Assembly: GCA_022775045.1 (NCBI GenBank)
Contig: JALFLB010000028.1
Coordinates: forward strand, 1-64,000
Length of the DNA stretch: 64,000 nt
DNA from: Agathobacter sp.
GTDB lineage: Bacteria; Bacillota; Clostridia; Lachnospirales; Lachnospiraceae
Reading direction: 5' to 3'
The first letter of the stretch is position 1. The number at the start of each line of letters is the position of its first letter. Below, in pieces: positions 1 to 9,187 of the stretch. The position numbers and the translations under genes were made by a program. Under the pieces are notes generated by a model, which had not been told where the DNA came from, did no database searches, and worked only from the letters and a program-made list of their open reading frames with translations.

Positions 1-117
1 CATCTATTTTTAACTCCTTTTTTATCTCGGATTATCTCGGTTTTTCCTTATTTTTCAAGCATTTGCGCACTTTTTCAGTCTATCAAGATTTTTCCCATTT
101 CTCGGCTTATTTTGGCT

Positions 118-132
118 TATCTCGGTATATTT
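118..132. other. candidate attL core
   Basis: The sequence TATCTCGGTATATTT matches 14 of 15 bases of TATCTCGGAATATTT at 56760-56774. Both copies lie just outside the GGTCTAAA repeat clusters, as the crossover sites of a Tn916-type element would. The call is weakened because TATCTCGG also occurs at 23-30 and 33-40 and no empty site is available for comparison. Confidence 0.35.
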
Positions 133-137
133 CTTCC

Positions 138-354
138 TTCAAATGGTCTAAAATATGGTCTAAAATGGTCTCTGATTTCAAATTTAGACCAGCCAACATT
201 TGCCGTTCTCCTATGTCTGAAACCTTTGATTTTCCGAAAAAAATTGGTCTAAAAATTTTACCCTTTTTCAATCTGTTTTAGACCACGACCATCTTCAAAG
301 CCTTGAATTTACTGACTTTCTAGCCATTTTACGAAATGGTCTAAATTAGACCAT
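138..354. repeat. cluster of GGTCTAAA repeats at the integrase end (putative Int arm sites)
   Basis: This 217-base stretch holds no gene but contains at least six direct and inverted copies of (A)TGGTCTAAA, including a perfect palindrome ATGGTCTAAATTAGACCAT at 336-354 that touches the integrase stop codon. The longest unit, TTCAAATGGTCTAAA, recurs at 56622-56636. Tn916-family integrases bind short terminal direct repeats with their N-terminal domain, so these are most simply read as arm-type sites. That assignment is inference. Bases 1-137 are AT-rich with repeated TATCTCGG and no supported gene. Confidence 0.6.
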
Positions 355-1623
355 TTACCCCATCTTCTTGAATTTGACCTTGTCCTCCTTCATACCTAAC
401 TGCCGAAACTCATTTTCAGCTTCTGCCTGCTTCTTGGCAAGCTTCTCCACTTCTTCTCTCGCGTCATCCAGCTTAAGATGTGTATAGGTATTGAGAGTGA
501 CACTGATATCCGAATGACCCATCAGATACTGAAGTACCTTTGGATTCATTCCGGACTTCGCCATATTAGAGCAGTATGTGTGTCTGCATACATGAGGTGT
601 AATTTTAGGAAGCTGTACACGATAGATGCTGTTGTATTTGTCAACCGCATGCTGGAAATATTTCTCCCAGTGCATTGCCACCATAGGTTTACCGTCCTTA
701 TCAAAGCAAAGGAAACCGGAATAACCATCAATCATAGGTTCTACCTTCTGTGGTCTGCGATTTTTCAATATACGCTGAAAACATTCGTATACATCATCCT
801 GCATCGGAATCACTCTTGTACCGGCGTAGGTCTTTGTTGTATCAATATAGACCAGCGTCCCAGTCTTCTGCAGCTGGTGATCAATATTGATAGTTCTGTT
901 CTCCATATCCAAATCCTTAACAGTCAGCCCTGTAAATTCCGAAATACGCATTCCTGTCTTAAACAGAATGTACATACCGTCATAATACTTGCTATAGTGC
1001 GTATCATTTTTGATGAAATCAAGGAAAGTTCTTTCCTGTTTTCTTGTAATGGCCTCACGAGTGACCGCATCATTTACCACCACAGTTGCCAGTTGAAATT
1101 CAAATGGATTCTTTCTTAATATATCATCATCCACTGCCATCTGAAATGCCGGTCTAACTACCCCTCTGATGGAATGAATCGCCGAATAGCTTTTCTTATC
1201 CACCTGCTGCAACCTAATCAACCACTCCTTCGCATCCGACAATCTGATTTTATCAATTCGTCTTGCGCCAAAGGGATCCTTATCCAGCAAATTGATTACA
1301 GTACCATAACCAGCTCTGGTTGTATGCTTAACACCTGTCTTGGTTGCAATGTATTTCTTCACCAAGTCAAGAACTGTCAAGCCTGCGCCATCAGGAGTAA
1401 TCATATCATCCAAATCCCTGTTGATTGCTTTCTCCTGTTCTCGTAAAGGTGCATTATCTCTTTTTCCGGCGGGGATACTATCCGTAGCTACCAATCTCCA
1501 GCTGTAAACCGTCTTACGCTTTCCATTGCCATCTATGTATCGGAATTTGTATCGTCCATCCGCTTCTTGGCTCTCTCCTGTGCGAAGAATGCGATTTTTA
1601 CTATCGCGTCTTTTTTCGCTCAT
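355..1623 (-). CDS. int: Tn916-type tyrosine recombinase (integrase)
   Basis: Site-specific recombinase that would cut and rejoin the element ends for integration and excision. The 422-residue length and the N-terminal half (MSEKRRDSKNRILRTGES, then a DGRYKFRYID strand region) match the Tn916 Int arm-binding domain closely. A SAM-like core-binding domain follows at about 80-175. The catalytic domain holds the Arg in GMRISEFTGL, HVCRHTY, the His in LMGHSDIS and the Tyr in LNTYTH, so the full R-H-R-H-Y set is visible. The ATG has an AAGGAG site upstream. It lies 137 bases downstream of the excisionase gene and ends inside the GGTCTAAA cluster. An ICE-type integrase on a phage genome is unusual. 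Confidence 0.95.
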   Translation of the reverse strand: MSEKRRDSKNRILRTGESQEADGRYKFRYIDGNGKRKTVYSWRLVATDSIPAGKRDNAPLREQEKAINRDLDDMITPDGAGLTVLDLVKKYIATKTGVKHTTRAGYGTVINLLDKDPFGARRIDKIRLSDAKEWLIRLQQVDKKSYSAIHSIRGVVRPAFQMAVDDDILRKNPFEFQLATVVVNDAVTREAITRKQERTFLDFIKNDTHYSKYYDGMYILFKTGMRISEFTGLTVKDLDMENRTINIDHQLQKTGTLVYIDTTKTYAGTRVIPMQDDVYECFQRILKNRRPQKVEPMIDGYSGFLCFDKDGKPMVAMHWEKYFQHAVDKYNSIYRVQLPKITPHVCRHTYCSNMAKSGMNPKVLQYLMGHSDISVTLNTYTHLKLDDAREEVEKLAKKQAEAENEFRQLGMKEDKVKFKKMG

Positions 1624-1760
1624 TGAACATCGTCTCCTTTCAAAATCGGGAGAGCCTTGCTGCTTTATTCATATAGCACATAGTATGTATCCGACTATGT
1701 ATTGATAGTGTACCACAGACAAGACTCTTTTTCCACAAGAAAATAAAAAACTTTTTTGAA

Positions 1761-1970
1761 TTAAATCACATTCATCTGACTGTCCATATACTTCTCAAAC
1801 TGCTCACGCTTAATCAGTGCTCTGTTGCCGTTCCAAAGAACAAAGTCAGCATCTGAATGTTCCTGAACAAAGAGCTTTAATTTCTTGTATCCGATACCGA
1901 AGTACTCCGATGCTTCATTCAGTGTTAATGTGTATTTCTGCCACCAGGGCAGCTCTTTCTTTTCCGTCAT
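1761..1970 (-). CDS. xis: Tn916-type excisionase
   Basis: A 69-residue winged-helix DNA-binding protein that would direct the integrase toward excision. The order WWQKYTLTLNEASEYFGIGY, a basic helix, then WNGNRALIKREQFEKYMD follows Tn916 Xis residue for residue in layout and length. GGAGGTGTCGAT precedes the ATG. It sits directly upstream of int on the same strand, as in Tn916. The region between them (1624-1760) contains a 7-base inverted repeat, ACATAGT...ACTATGT, which could be a regulatory or recombinase site. Confidence 0.9.
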   Translation of the reverse strand: MTEKKELPWWQKYTLTLNEASEYFGIGYKKLKLFVQEHSDADFVLWNGNRALIKREQFEKYMDSQMNVI

Positions 1971-2061
1971 ATCGACACCTCCATAAGATAGTAAGGTTCT
2001 TCCCTTCTATCTTCCTAAGCGCCTTTTGCCGAGATAATTCCGGTGAATGACGAAAAAAAGC

Positions 2062-2097
2062 AAAAAAATAAAACCTGCAGGTATATCTTCCCACAGG
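2062..2097 (-). terminator. rho-independent terminator after the XRE repressor
   Basis: On the minus strand a short CCTG...CAGG stem is followed by TTTTATTTTTTT, directly downstream of the repressor stop codon. Confidence 0.55.
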
Positions 2098-2115
2098 CCG
2101 CCTACCACATATACA

Positions 2116-2814
2116 TTATTCCTTCTTAGGATAAATCGAATTAATTAATTCTCCAAACGCTTCGTTCAATTCATAACGAGCAACTTTTATCGGATATATA
2201 AAATTATTTTCCTTGTCAATTGTACTATCTATCGCACCCATAATCTCATACATAACATCATCAAGCTTTTCGGCATTAGAATCATGAAAATAATCTGTTG
2301 TACTATTGTAATAGGAAAATGCCTGCTCTATTAATTCCTTAGAATAAGTTTTTTCAAGCTCATCCCACACTTTTTTTCTTTGTTCAACCATTCGATCCAA
2401 ATCGGATAGACATTCATAAAAATAACTAAACGCAGGAGAAGAAAAGAACTGATTTAGTATTCTACGATTTTTCTCAGATTCATATCCAAAATTAACACAA
2501 GATTTCTCTTTCCCTGTAATAGTGATTATTGAACTAACCGAGGCTGCATCAAGGCCAAGTTTATCACTTATAGCTGTCATAAGTTTTGTACCATTAGCAT
2601 AGCTTTCTTCATTAAGAATATATCCCAATTCACAATCAAATACTTCGCACATTTCTATAAGTATGTCCATAGGAGGCATTAGCACTCCAGATTCATAATT
2701 AGATATTTGTTTACCTGAAACTCCCAGTTTATCTCCAAGCGTTTTCTGCGACCAACATCTATTATCTCTCTCTTTCTTTATAATTTTACCTGTAACTTCT
2801 GCTGAATATTTCAT
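2116..2814 (-). CDS. XRE-family repressor with long C-terminal domain
   Basis: A 232-residue DNA-binding regulator. Residues 8-65 form a Cro/CI helix-turn-helix, with SQKTLGDKLGVSGKQISNYE as the recognition part. The remaining 165 residues are charged and probably helical, with no peptidase Ser/Lys motif of LexA or CI type, so RecA-dependent self-cleavage is not supported. It is divergent from the 2931 operon across about 115 bases that carry a 30-base quasi-palindrome, a likely operator for itself. Its place beside int/xis suggests it controls element maintenance. It could be a phage immunity repressor or an ICE-type regulator; the sequence does not decide. Confidence 0.8.
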   Translation of the reverse strand: MKYSAEVTGKIIKKERDNRCWSQKTLGDKLGVSGKQISNYESGVLMPPMDILIEMCEVFDCELGYILNEESYANGTKLMTAISDKLGLDAASVSSIITITGKEKSCVNFGYESEKNRRILNQFFSSPAFSYFYECLSDLDRMVEQRKKVWDELEKTYSKELIEQAFSYYNSTTDYFHDSNAEKLDDVMYEIMGAIDSTIDKENNFIYPIKVARYELNEAFGELINSIYPKKE

Positions 2815-2836
2815 ACGCCCTCCTTTTATTACCCAA

Positions 2837-2892
2837 AAAGTAATTATATTGTTTTATATTTACTTTACGTTTCAATCTAATTGAATTATAAT
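2837..2892 (+). promoter_or_regulatory. divergent control region: quasi-palindromic operator and plus-strand promoter
   Basis: AAAGTAATTATA and TATATTTACTTT form a 30-base quasi-palindrome at 2837-2866. Downstream on the plus strand a TATAAT box (2887-2892) lies 17 bases after TTTACG. The placement fits repression of both directions by the XRE protein. Confidence 0.5.
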
Positions 2893-2930
2893 AATATCAA
2901 TAAGAAAAGTCAACCATGGAGGAGAAAAAT

Positions 2931-3254
2931 ATGGAACATAACTACGATTACATTTTAACCAAACTCAGCTTTATTCTTAGTAAAAATGATATGGACAGAA
3001 TATCTCTAATTTCAAAAGACGAAATGCGTATAATCGTCGATGTCCATGGTATGAAATGCCTCCAAGCCAAAAAATTTATTAACAACATTATTAATGTAGT
3101 CAGAATTGTTTTTCGACTAATTATCATTCATGGTTACAACCACGGAACAGCAATCAAAGATATGCTCTCTCAAAATTTCTGTAATACCCACGTTTCAGAA
3201 AAGCACCTGGATCCCTATAACCAAGGTGTAACCCACATGCTAATCGCCGCGTAA
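2931..3254 (+). CDS. small Smr-domain-like protein
   Basis: A 107-residue protein. VDVHGMKCLQAKKFINNII and LIIIHGYNHGTAIKDML match the two signature strands of Smr domains (D-x-HG and HG-x-G-x-A-x-K), which bind or nick branched nucleic acid or act on mRNA. A GVTHMLI ending fits the last Smr strand. The track start at 2916 overlaps the ribosome site. GGAGG with 8-base spacing points to the ATG at 2931. It is the first gene of a two-gene plus operon divergent from the repressor. Its role in the element is unknown. Confidence 0.6.
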   Translation: MEHNYDYILTKLSFILSKNDMDRISLISKDEMRIIVDVHGMKCLQAKKFINNIINVVRIVFRLIIIHGYNHGTAIKDMLSQNFCNTHVSEKHLDPYNQGVTHMLIAA

Positions 3255-3329
3255 ATTACAAACCTTATTATGAAAGGAGCCACAATTATGCCTAACAGTA
3301 GAAAAACCACGAACCAGGAGGAAATAAAG

Positions 3330-3782
3330 ATGAGAAAACTTATTGTTGAAGCACCCGAATTAAAAGAAGGTCAATCTGACAGTTCTGGAGGAATTAGAGA
3401 AAACGGAAAGATGTCCGTTCAGTACAAGAATCCTGTTCCATATGTGGAGCCTACGATACCACCAGCAGTTCCACAGAAAACATATACGCAAAAAGACAGA
3501 CTCAAAGAACAGACAAAAGACTTTGTATTTGATGTAAGCATCGATATCTTATCAATGCTCTGGCATGAATATGGCAGACCTCTCTTACAGGCCAAATTAC
3601 ATCAATTAGTTCAAAATTCAATCACCTGCCTTGAGTCACCCGCAAAAAAAACTCAAACAATTGCCACACACAAAACCAAGACATCCCAAATCATTGATGC
3701 TGAATATATAGAAATCCGGGAAGCAGATAGCTTAGATAATAATGATAATATCATCCGCTTCCCGAAACAACAAGTTAGTTAA
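3330..3782 (+). CDS. hypothetical protein downstream of the Smr-like gene
   Basis: Not recognised. Three in-frame starts exist (3270, 3288, 3330). The ATG at 3330 has the best site (AGGAGG, 8-base spacing) and gives MRKLIVEAPEL, 150 residues. The sequence has a low-complexity Pro/Gln N-terminal half, one helical segment (DFVFDVSIDILSMLWHEYG) and a polar tail ending in IIRFPKQQVS. The last 8 bases overlap the convergent endolysin gene with no terminator between them, so the two transcripts probably read into each other. Confidence 0.6.
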   Translation: MRKLIVEAPELKEGQSDSSGGIRENGKMSVQYKNPVPYVEPTIPPAVPQKTYTQKDRLKEQTKDFVFDVSIDILSMLWHEYGRPLLQAKLHQLVQNSITCLESPAKKTQTIATHKTKTSQIIDAEYIEIREADSLDNNDNIIRFPKQQVS

Positions 3783-5292
3783 TGCGTACACAATAGTCTA
3801 AGCTAATCCAACCAGCTCCAGATTTCAATTTACCCCATCCAAGTGTTGAGCCACTACTGCTCTTCACCTGGACGATGGTAAATACACCCTTCCCGGTATA
3901 TCTTCCGGTTTTAGCAGTATTGGTTCCGGCACCTTTTCTGATATTCAGATCATCAATGTCAACCTTTACCAGGAACGGACAATCCGCATTTGAATACTCT
4001 GCCACAAAATCATTTCCACCATCAACCTCAGCACCATACACAGCCTTCCCATTCCAGTCATAAACTGTATAGCCACTATACTTCTCCGCCATCGCCTTAG
4101 CATTGTCAAGCACAGTATAAGCACCAAGCTGAGAAACAGCATCCTTCCAATTCTTCCTTACCCTATAGTACTTCACCACAACATCAGAAGAGCCAGAATC
4201 CTTCACATCGTACTTAGTCAGTTCCCATCTCTCTATAATGGAACACAACTTCTCCACATAGGTTAATGATGTCGCATAGCCGCCATTCTTAATAATTTGC
4301 ACTGCCTTCTTATAATCAGTACATTCCTTCAAGCCCGCATACCTAGGCTTGCTGCCATTTTTAGCGCCAAGCAGATAAGCACTATGATCTGCAATGGAAT
4401 CCTCCACGCATCCATATCTTCTGAAATCATCAGTAATAGCCACATAGCTTCCATCTGCATTCTGCTCCTGAGTCTTCTTGGTATAAATACTAACACCATC
4501 CCAAGTAGAACCACCCCAGGTATTCCCCGAAAGAGATTTCTTCATGCCAAAGCAATTATTGGCACCCTGTGCCAGTTCACTCTTACCATAGCCACTCTCC
4601 AGAATAAACTGTGCCATCGATACGGATGCCAGAATGCCGCTCTTCTTCTGGTCAGCTGTAAATAACGCACCAACCTTATCAATCACCTGAGCTTCTGTCA
4701 TCTTCTGAAACTCCCTTGCCTGCATACCGGAAGGAATCACTGCATTGACACCACCAAGCTGAGACGTAACCTTTTCTGCCAGTTCCCCAAGTCTTGCGTA
4801 AAGCCAATTTCCCGGACAGCTTTTATTGGCAAACCATCTGTGGACTGTGATGAGCATTTCATCATCCTCTGGCTCGTAAGACAAGGACTTCTCCTGATCC
4901 CCAATCCAAAGCAGCTTCTTCTTGCCATTTCTCCTGCAGATATCGGTACAGAGGTCTATCAGTTTCGCATACACCACCTCGTACATGATATAAGGCTCCA
5001 CCTTGTCCGAAGCGCACTCAATGGTAATCGCCCTCTGATCATTAGCATTGCTGGAGGTACACCAGGAACGATTCTTCTCTTCCACATACATGCCTACCCT
5101 ACCATCTTTATCAATCCCATAATTAGAAGAGGCCTGGGTAGAGGTTCTGTAAAACCAATCTCCCAAGCCTTCTGCAGTGCACTGTCCAACAACACAGTGC
5201 GGTGTGATTCTGTCAATTCTATGTGTTCTTAATCCTGAATGATTCGGACTAAGCTTCGTATACGCCACAAGCGGACTGTTTGTAAATCCCAT
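3775..5292 (-). CDS. endolysin: amidase plus glucosaminidase with SH3 domain
   Basis: A 505-residue cell-wall lysin. Residues 1-185 are an N-acetylmuramoyl-L-alanine amidase of the Amidase_2/PGRP fold, with zinc ligands in ITPHCVVGQ and LITVHRW, then SCPGNWLY. Residues about 210-360 are a GH73-like glucosaminidase (SMAQFILESGYGKSELA, NNCFGMK), so it should cut both the stem peptide bond and the glycan. A linker repeat region follows, then a C-terminal bacterial SH3 domain (LNIRKGAG to GWISLDYCVRIN) for wall binding. It directly follows the holin (2-base gap), the standard lysis cassette order. Confidence 0.93.
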   Translation of the reverse strand: MGFTNSPLVAYTKLSPNHSGLRTHRIDRITPHCVVGQCTAEGLGDWFYRTSTQASSNYGIDKDGRVGMYVEEKNRSWCTSSNANDQRAITIECASDKVEPYIMYEVVYAKLIDLCTDICRRNGKKKLLWIGDQEKSLSYEPEDDEMLITVHRWFANKSCPGNWLYARLGELAEKVTSQLGGVNAVIPSGMQAREFQKMTEAQVIDKVGALFTADQKKSGILASVSMAQFILESGYGKSELAQGANNCFGMKKSLSGNTWGGSTWDGVSIYTKKTQEQNADGSYVAITDDFRRYGCVEDSIADHSAYLLGAKNGSKPRYAGLKECTDYKKAVQIIKNGGYATSLTYVEKLCSIIERWELTKYDVKDSGSSDVVVKYYRVRKNWKDAVSQLGAYTVLDNAKAMAEKYSGYTVYDWNGKAVYGAEVDGGNDFVAEYSNADCPFLVKVDIDDLNIRKGAGTNTAKTGRYTGKGVFTIVQVKSSSGSTLGWGKLKSGAGWISLDYCVRIN

Positions 5293-5294
5293 AC

Positions 5295-5735
5295 CTACTC
5301 ACCATCCTTATTTTCGCCAGAAGAATCATTCTCTTCCTCACTTCTCTCATGCAACTGCTCTAACACAAGCTTAAGCTTTTCCGGAATTGGAAGCCCCAGA
5401 TGTGCTGCATTCTCAAGCGAAGAAATCCCCTCATTACTGAGATAAAAAAAGATCACTGCTGTTCTAAGCACTGATCCTGTTCCAATCACCTGTACATCCA
5501 AAATATTTGCAATTCCTACCAGCATGAAGATTAACACCTTCCTGCAGATGCCCTTAAATCCAACCTCCGAAGAGAGTTTCTTATCAGCAACTGCGCACAT
5601 GATTCCAGTGACGTAATCCATCACCACAAATAAGAGCAAAGCAAGAACTAACCCGTCACAACCTCCCAGAAAATAGCCAATCCAACCTCCAATGCCTGTA
5701 AACACCATTTGTACCATACTCCAAAATTCCTTCAT
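5295..5735 (-). CDS. phage holin, Cph1/TcdE-type family
   Basis: A 146-residue membrane protein that would form membrane lesions and release the endolysin. Three hydrophobic segments are visible (VFTGIGGWIGYFLGG, LVLALLLFVVMDYVTGIM, VLIFMLVGIANILD), with the family motif DYVTGI and a charged tail (HERSEEENDSSGENKDGE). The track start at 5741 is only 2 bases from AGGAGG. The second ATG at 5735 has 8-base spacing and is preferred. It is next to the endolysin gene. Confidence 0.9.
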   Translation of the reverse strand: MKEFWSMVQMVFTGIGGWIGYFLGGCDGLVLALLLFVVMDYVTGIMCAVADKKLSSEVGFKGICRKVLIFMLVGIANILDVQVIGTGSVLRTAVIFFYLSNEGISSLENAAHLGLPIPEKLKLVLEQLHERSEEENDSSGENKDGE

Positions 5736-5825
5736 TCTCATATCCTCCTTCGATTTTTGTATAGAAAAAACAGCTACCTCATAGAATTTCTCCGAAGCAA
5801 CTGCCTCATCTCAAAAATAATTATT

Positions 5826-7235
5826 TTACTGCTCCAGCAGTGTATAGGTCACCTTCATGGTTTTATCCGCAGTCTTTACAACAGGCGAACTTAAATTATT
5901 GATAGTTGCCAGATAATCTGTCCTGATGGCAAAAATACCATTGTTGGAACCACAGGTTAGATAGTATGTCAGCGGATATCCGATCACCGGCACGTACTGT
6001 CTGTCATTAGCATCAAATACCTCATAGGTTTCCGGATATCTCATAGTGAAATTATCCGTATTGATGATATAACAGCAATAACTGCCCGAGTATGAAGAAG
6101 CGCATTCAAAATATAACCTTCCATTTCTCGCCATAACCGGCTCCGACTGTCTGACTTCCACATCAACCTTTTGAACATTGGCTGAATTGCCTATCTCCTG
6201 ACGGTAAATATAGAATTTCACTCCATATCCATAGTTTTGAAAATACAGATACCCACGGTAGCAGTAAACATCACTTCTTTCATAACCAAGCCTCATGGCA
6301 CTGCCAATCATATTGGTCATTGCATACTGCTTAACCGCATAGCCATTAGCCATATCAATCTCGGTAACCACAAAGTTCCCGCCATTTGAAACGGAATAGG
6401 AAGAGCCTGACACGATGTACAACTTGTCTGTTTCCTCATCATAGTTGTATGAAAAATACTGCTGGCTTATCGCCTGTGTAAATGTAATATCCGTTTCTTC
6501 CAAAAGTGTTCTCACTGCCCCCGGTCTGTCAAACAGAGAAATGGTATGAATGTTTGCCCGATACCTGCTAATTCTCACAGACGTTGTACTTGTAATTGTA
6601 AAGTAATACACACTGTCTGTGGATGCATCAATCTTAACAATCCACTTTATTCCTGTTCCATATAGTGTATATGACATGGTTCTGTCCTGTCCATTGATTC
6701 CACTATTGGTACCTGTATAACGCAAAAGACCACTTCCTATGCTTTTGTAATACGGATACAGCTCTCTTGTCGGTTCTACATCCAGCCCTCGATTTCCATA
6801 TCCTCCTAACGCATGTGTCAGAGCAACACAGGCAATCGTTCCGTTTCCTTCCGCAGTATCAAAATCATAAACATACTTCACTCTCCGATTTTCCATATCA
6901 ATTTCAGACTCTGTTGCATTAAAATTACCGCGCAGCGTCTGTCCGGAAGAATTCTGCTGGTCATATACTGCACAACCGGTCTGCTCCACATCACCAGGCA
7001 GTGAAATATTATCTGCATTCTCATCTAATGCTTTGTTTAGGAGAAGCAGGCCACCGGTCAAGGTCTTATAGTAATTGACATATTCGGTTGTAAACATAGG
7101 GTCTGCCGCTTTCACGTACCCCATCGGATTAAAAATATACTGGAGCGCATTGGTAACCATGTTTTCTTCCTCAATCACTTCCACCTCTCTGGTATGTACA
7201 TCCCGAAGTTCAATTTTTGTTTTTCCTTTCAGCAT
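5826..7235 (-). CDS. phage tail tip / host-recognition structural protein, unassigned
   Basis: A 469-residue protein rich in Tyr, Ser, Thr and Asn with many short beta-strand-like stretches, typical of tail-tip or baseplate proteins. The N-terminal 100 residues (KTKIELRDVHTREVEVIEEE, then NALQYIFNPMGY) look like an attachment domain. The rest resembles a beta-propeller or beta-sandwich (YCYRGYLYFQNYGYGVKFYIY). No chaperone, collagen-like or hydrolase motif is seen. ATG at 7235 is preferred over GTG at 7238 because GGAGG spacing is better. Its position between the tail-tip protein and the holin is where receptor-binding proteins sit. Confidence 0.65.
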   Translation of the reverse strand: MLKGKTKIELRDVHTREVEVIEEENMVTNALQYIFNPMGYVKAADPMFTTEYVNYYKTLTGGLLLLNKALDENADNISLPGDVEQTGCAVYDQQNSSGQTLRGNFNATESEIDMENRRVKYVYDFDTAEGNGTIACVALTHALGGYGNRGLDVEPTRELYPYYKSIGSGLLRYTGTNSGINGQDRTMSYTLYGTGIKWIVKIDASTDSVYYFTITSTTSVRISRYRANIHTISLFDRPGAVRTLLEETDITFTQAISQQYFSYNYDEETDKLYIVSGSSYSVSNGGNFVVTEIDMANGYAVKQYAMTNMIGSAMRLGYERSDVYCYRGYLYFQNYGYGVKFYIYRQEIGNSANVQKVDVEVRQSEPVMARNGRLYFECASSYSGSYCCYIINTDNFTMRYPETYEVFDANDRQYVPVIGYPLTYYLTCGSNNGIFAIRTDYLATINNLSSPVVKTADKTMKVTYTLLEQ

Positions 7236-7249
7236 CACGCTTTACCTCC

Positions 7250-9121
7250 TTAATCTATTCCCACCGAATCCGATAGACCAACCAGCTTCATGGAACCATT
7301 CAGCTTCATCAGAGACACAGAATCCGCAAAGCCATATATGGTCTCATTCCACAGATTGAAATCAGCATTTTCTTCTATCTTTCTAAGTGTCACCTTATTG
7401 CTTCCCATTGAAATAACACCCACATACTCTTCAATGACAATCTTTCCATCCCACTCTGTATATCCGCTTGCGATGCCACTACCGGCAACAGCAGCTTTAC
7501 AGTTCGCAGGAGCAATGGTAATTTCACCACCCTCAACCGTCATATATACTTCCAGACGCTTTGCACTGTTTGCACCCAGTCCGCAGATTGGATACAAAAG
7601 CGATAGGATATTCTCCCCATCATGTAGCTTCTGCTTTGGCTGGTAATCCTCTATCCAGGTATCATCAATCCTATATAAAAATGTGACCACCGGATCCAGC
7701 TTTCTGGTAATCGGGACAGTCACATCTTCTTCCACAGTTTCATATTCGATCTCCGGAATTTCTTCCGCTTCCTTTGCCTCTGCTACAGCCTTTGCAATAA
7801 TACTATCCACTGTAGGCATCTGATGACTTGCTGTATATTCACCGGATACGCTCTCTTCCTCCGCAGTTACAATGCAGTTTACATTCCCAATGAAAAGGAC
7901 ACTGGTAGATTCAATGGACGCAAAGGTCACATCAATAATTCTGATTGGTTCACTTCCTACCAAAAGCTCTGATGCATTCTCGTAAGCACAGATCACATAC
8001 TTATTGGTTTCCACCTGGTTGAGAAGTCCAATAATATTCTTATCCGCCTTACTCTTTGCTGAAGAAAGCAGCGGATTTTTGCCGACTCCCTTTAGGGAAT
8101 GCTTTCCATGAATCTTATAGGTAATACTTGTAATGCAACTGATAGCATCCTTATCTGCATGACCGCCACTAAATCTCACCACATCCATCGGATCCAGCGC
8201 AGGATTTCCAATGGTACTGGAATCAAATGGCACATATCTTACAACTGCAATTGCATTTAGAATGTTTGTGATAACTGCTTCCCTGGTATTCTGTAATCCG
8301 TACTGCAAAAGCGGATTGATTCCAAGATTCATAGTCAGGCCATCATCCGGTTCTAAACAGTAATACTCAGATTTCGCATCCACCTCATTGGTAGAATAAA
8401 CTGCCGTATATCTTGTTACAAAGTCCGAATAGGAACTTGAAAACCTGTGCTTCGCTTCCAACTCCACCACAGGCTCATTTCCATAGGAAAACAGCTGCAA
8501 TTTTCCTTCTCTGTTAATCTGACACACTCTCCCAAGCACCTGCGCCACATAGAAAATCAAATCACGATATGTTTCAATATTTCCATCCGGATAGATACCC
8601 AAAAGCTCTGCACCATTTGGCATAGCTTCAATTTCTTCCTTGGTATGCGCCAGTTCTACCTTGCACTTCTCACAGGCATAACTTAAAAACTCATATGGAT
8701 AACCACTGGAACTATCCGTAGCTGTTGATTTTTCAAACCGAAGCATATAGTCATAAGCCTTAATCTCCAGAGTCTTGATATTCCTGTTTGCTTCACTTAT
8801 CTCATAGATTCCCATAGGGATTGTCTCCCAGAAACCATCCGCCAGCCGGATGGAATAGAAAAGTTCTACCGTTGCATCTTCTAATGAATACCGATCAACA
8901 TCTAAAAAAAGTGTGATGCCCATCTCTGCAGCATACACACTTCCAAGTTCAATCTCTGTAGATCCACAACACTGTCTGGTAATATATCCACTTCCTTTTA
9001 CAATGTCTTTATCTGTAAACTCATATTTTGTTCCCTTAACAGTCGTAATCCTTCCAGACCACTTCTGCCTCCTGGTATTTTCCTGCACCGCCTGCAGGAA
9101 TGCTTCACTTACCGGATACAA
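7250..9121 (-). CDS. siphovirus tail tip (baseplate hub-like) protein
   Basis: A large tail-tip protein. It begins YPVSEAFLQAVQENTRRQKW, a start typical of this phage family, with GTTTKYEF-like strands and IPMGIYEISEANRN, reminiscent of hub proteins. The TTG at 9121 behind GAAGGTGATTTC is preferred over the GTG at 9151, giving 623 residues. The last 200 residues change character to beta-rich fibre-like sequence. It follows the tape measure and the 120-residue tail protein in the usual order but is separated from them by an inserted small gene (9188-9697). Confidence 0.7.
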   Translation of the reverse strand: MYPVSEAFLQAVQENTRRQKWSGRITTVKGTKYEFTDKDIVKGSGYITRQCCGSTEIELGSVYAAEMGITLFLDVDRYSLEDATVELFYSIRLADGFWETIPMGIYEISEANRNIKTLEIKAYDYMLRFEKSTATDSSSGYPYEFLSYACEKCKVELAHTKEEIEAMPNGAELLGIYPDGNIETYRDLIFYVAQVLGRVCQINREGKLQLFSYGNEPVVELEAKHRFSSSYSDFVTRYTAVYSTNEVDAKSEYYCLEPDDGLTMNLGINPLLQYGLQNTREAVITNILNAIAVVRYVPFDSSTIGNPALDPMDVVRFSGGHADKDAISCITSITYKIHGKHSLKGVGKNPLLSSAKSKADKNIIGLLNQVETNKYVICAYENASELLVGSEPIRIIDVTFASIESTSVLFIGNVNCIVTAEEESVSGEYTASHQMPTVDSIIAKAVAEAKEAEEIPEIEYETVEEDVTVPITRKLDPVVTFLYRIDDTWIEDYQPKQKLHDGENILSLLYPICGLGANSAKRLEVYMTVEGGEITIAPANCKAAVAGSGIASGYTEWDGKIVIEEYVGVISMGSNKVTLRKIEENADFNLWNETIYGFADSVSLMKLNGSMKLVGLSDSVGID

Positions 9122-9187
9122 GAAATCACCTTCTTTCCATAGAAAAAGCACCAGCCAACTTAATGATGACTGATGCCCTCTTATTAA

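Noticed and set aside
138-354. CRISPR array from the GGTCTAAA repeats
   Set aside because: Repeats are 8-15 bases, in both orientations and unevenly spaced, with no spacers and no cas genes.
478-1119. Plus-strand ORF of 213 residues
   Set aside because: Lies fully antisense inside the integrase gene and has shadow-type composition rich in Cys, His and Ile.
2116-2814. CI-type repressor with self-cleavage domain
   Set aside because: No Ser-Lys peptidase pair or Ala-Gly cleavage site can be seen in the C-terminal part.
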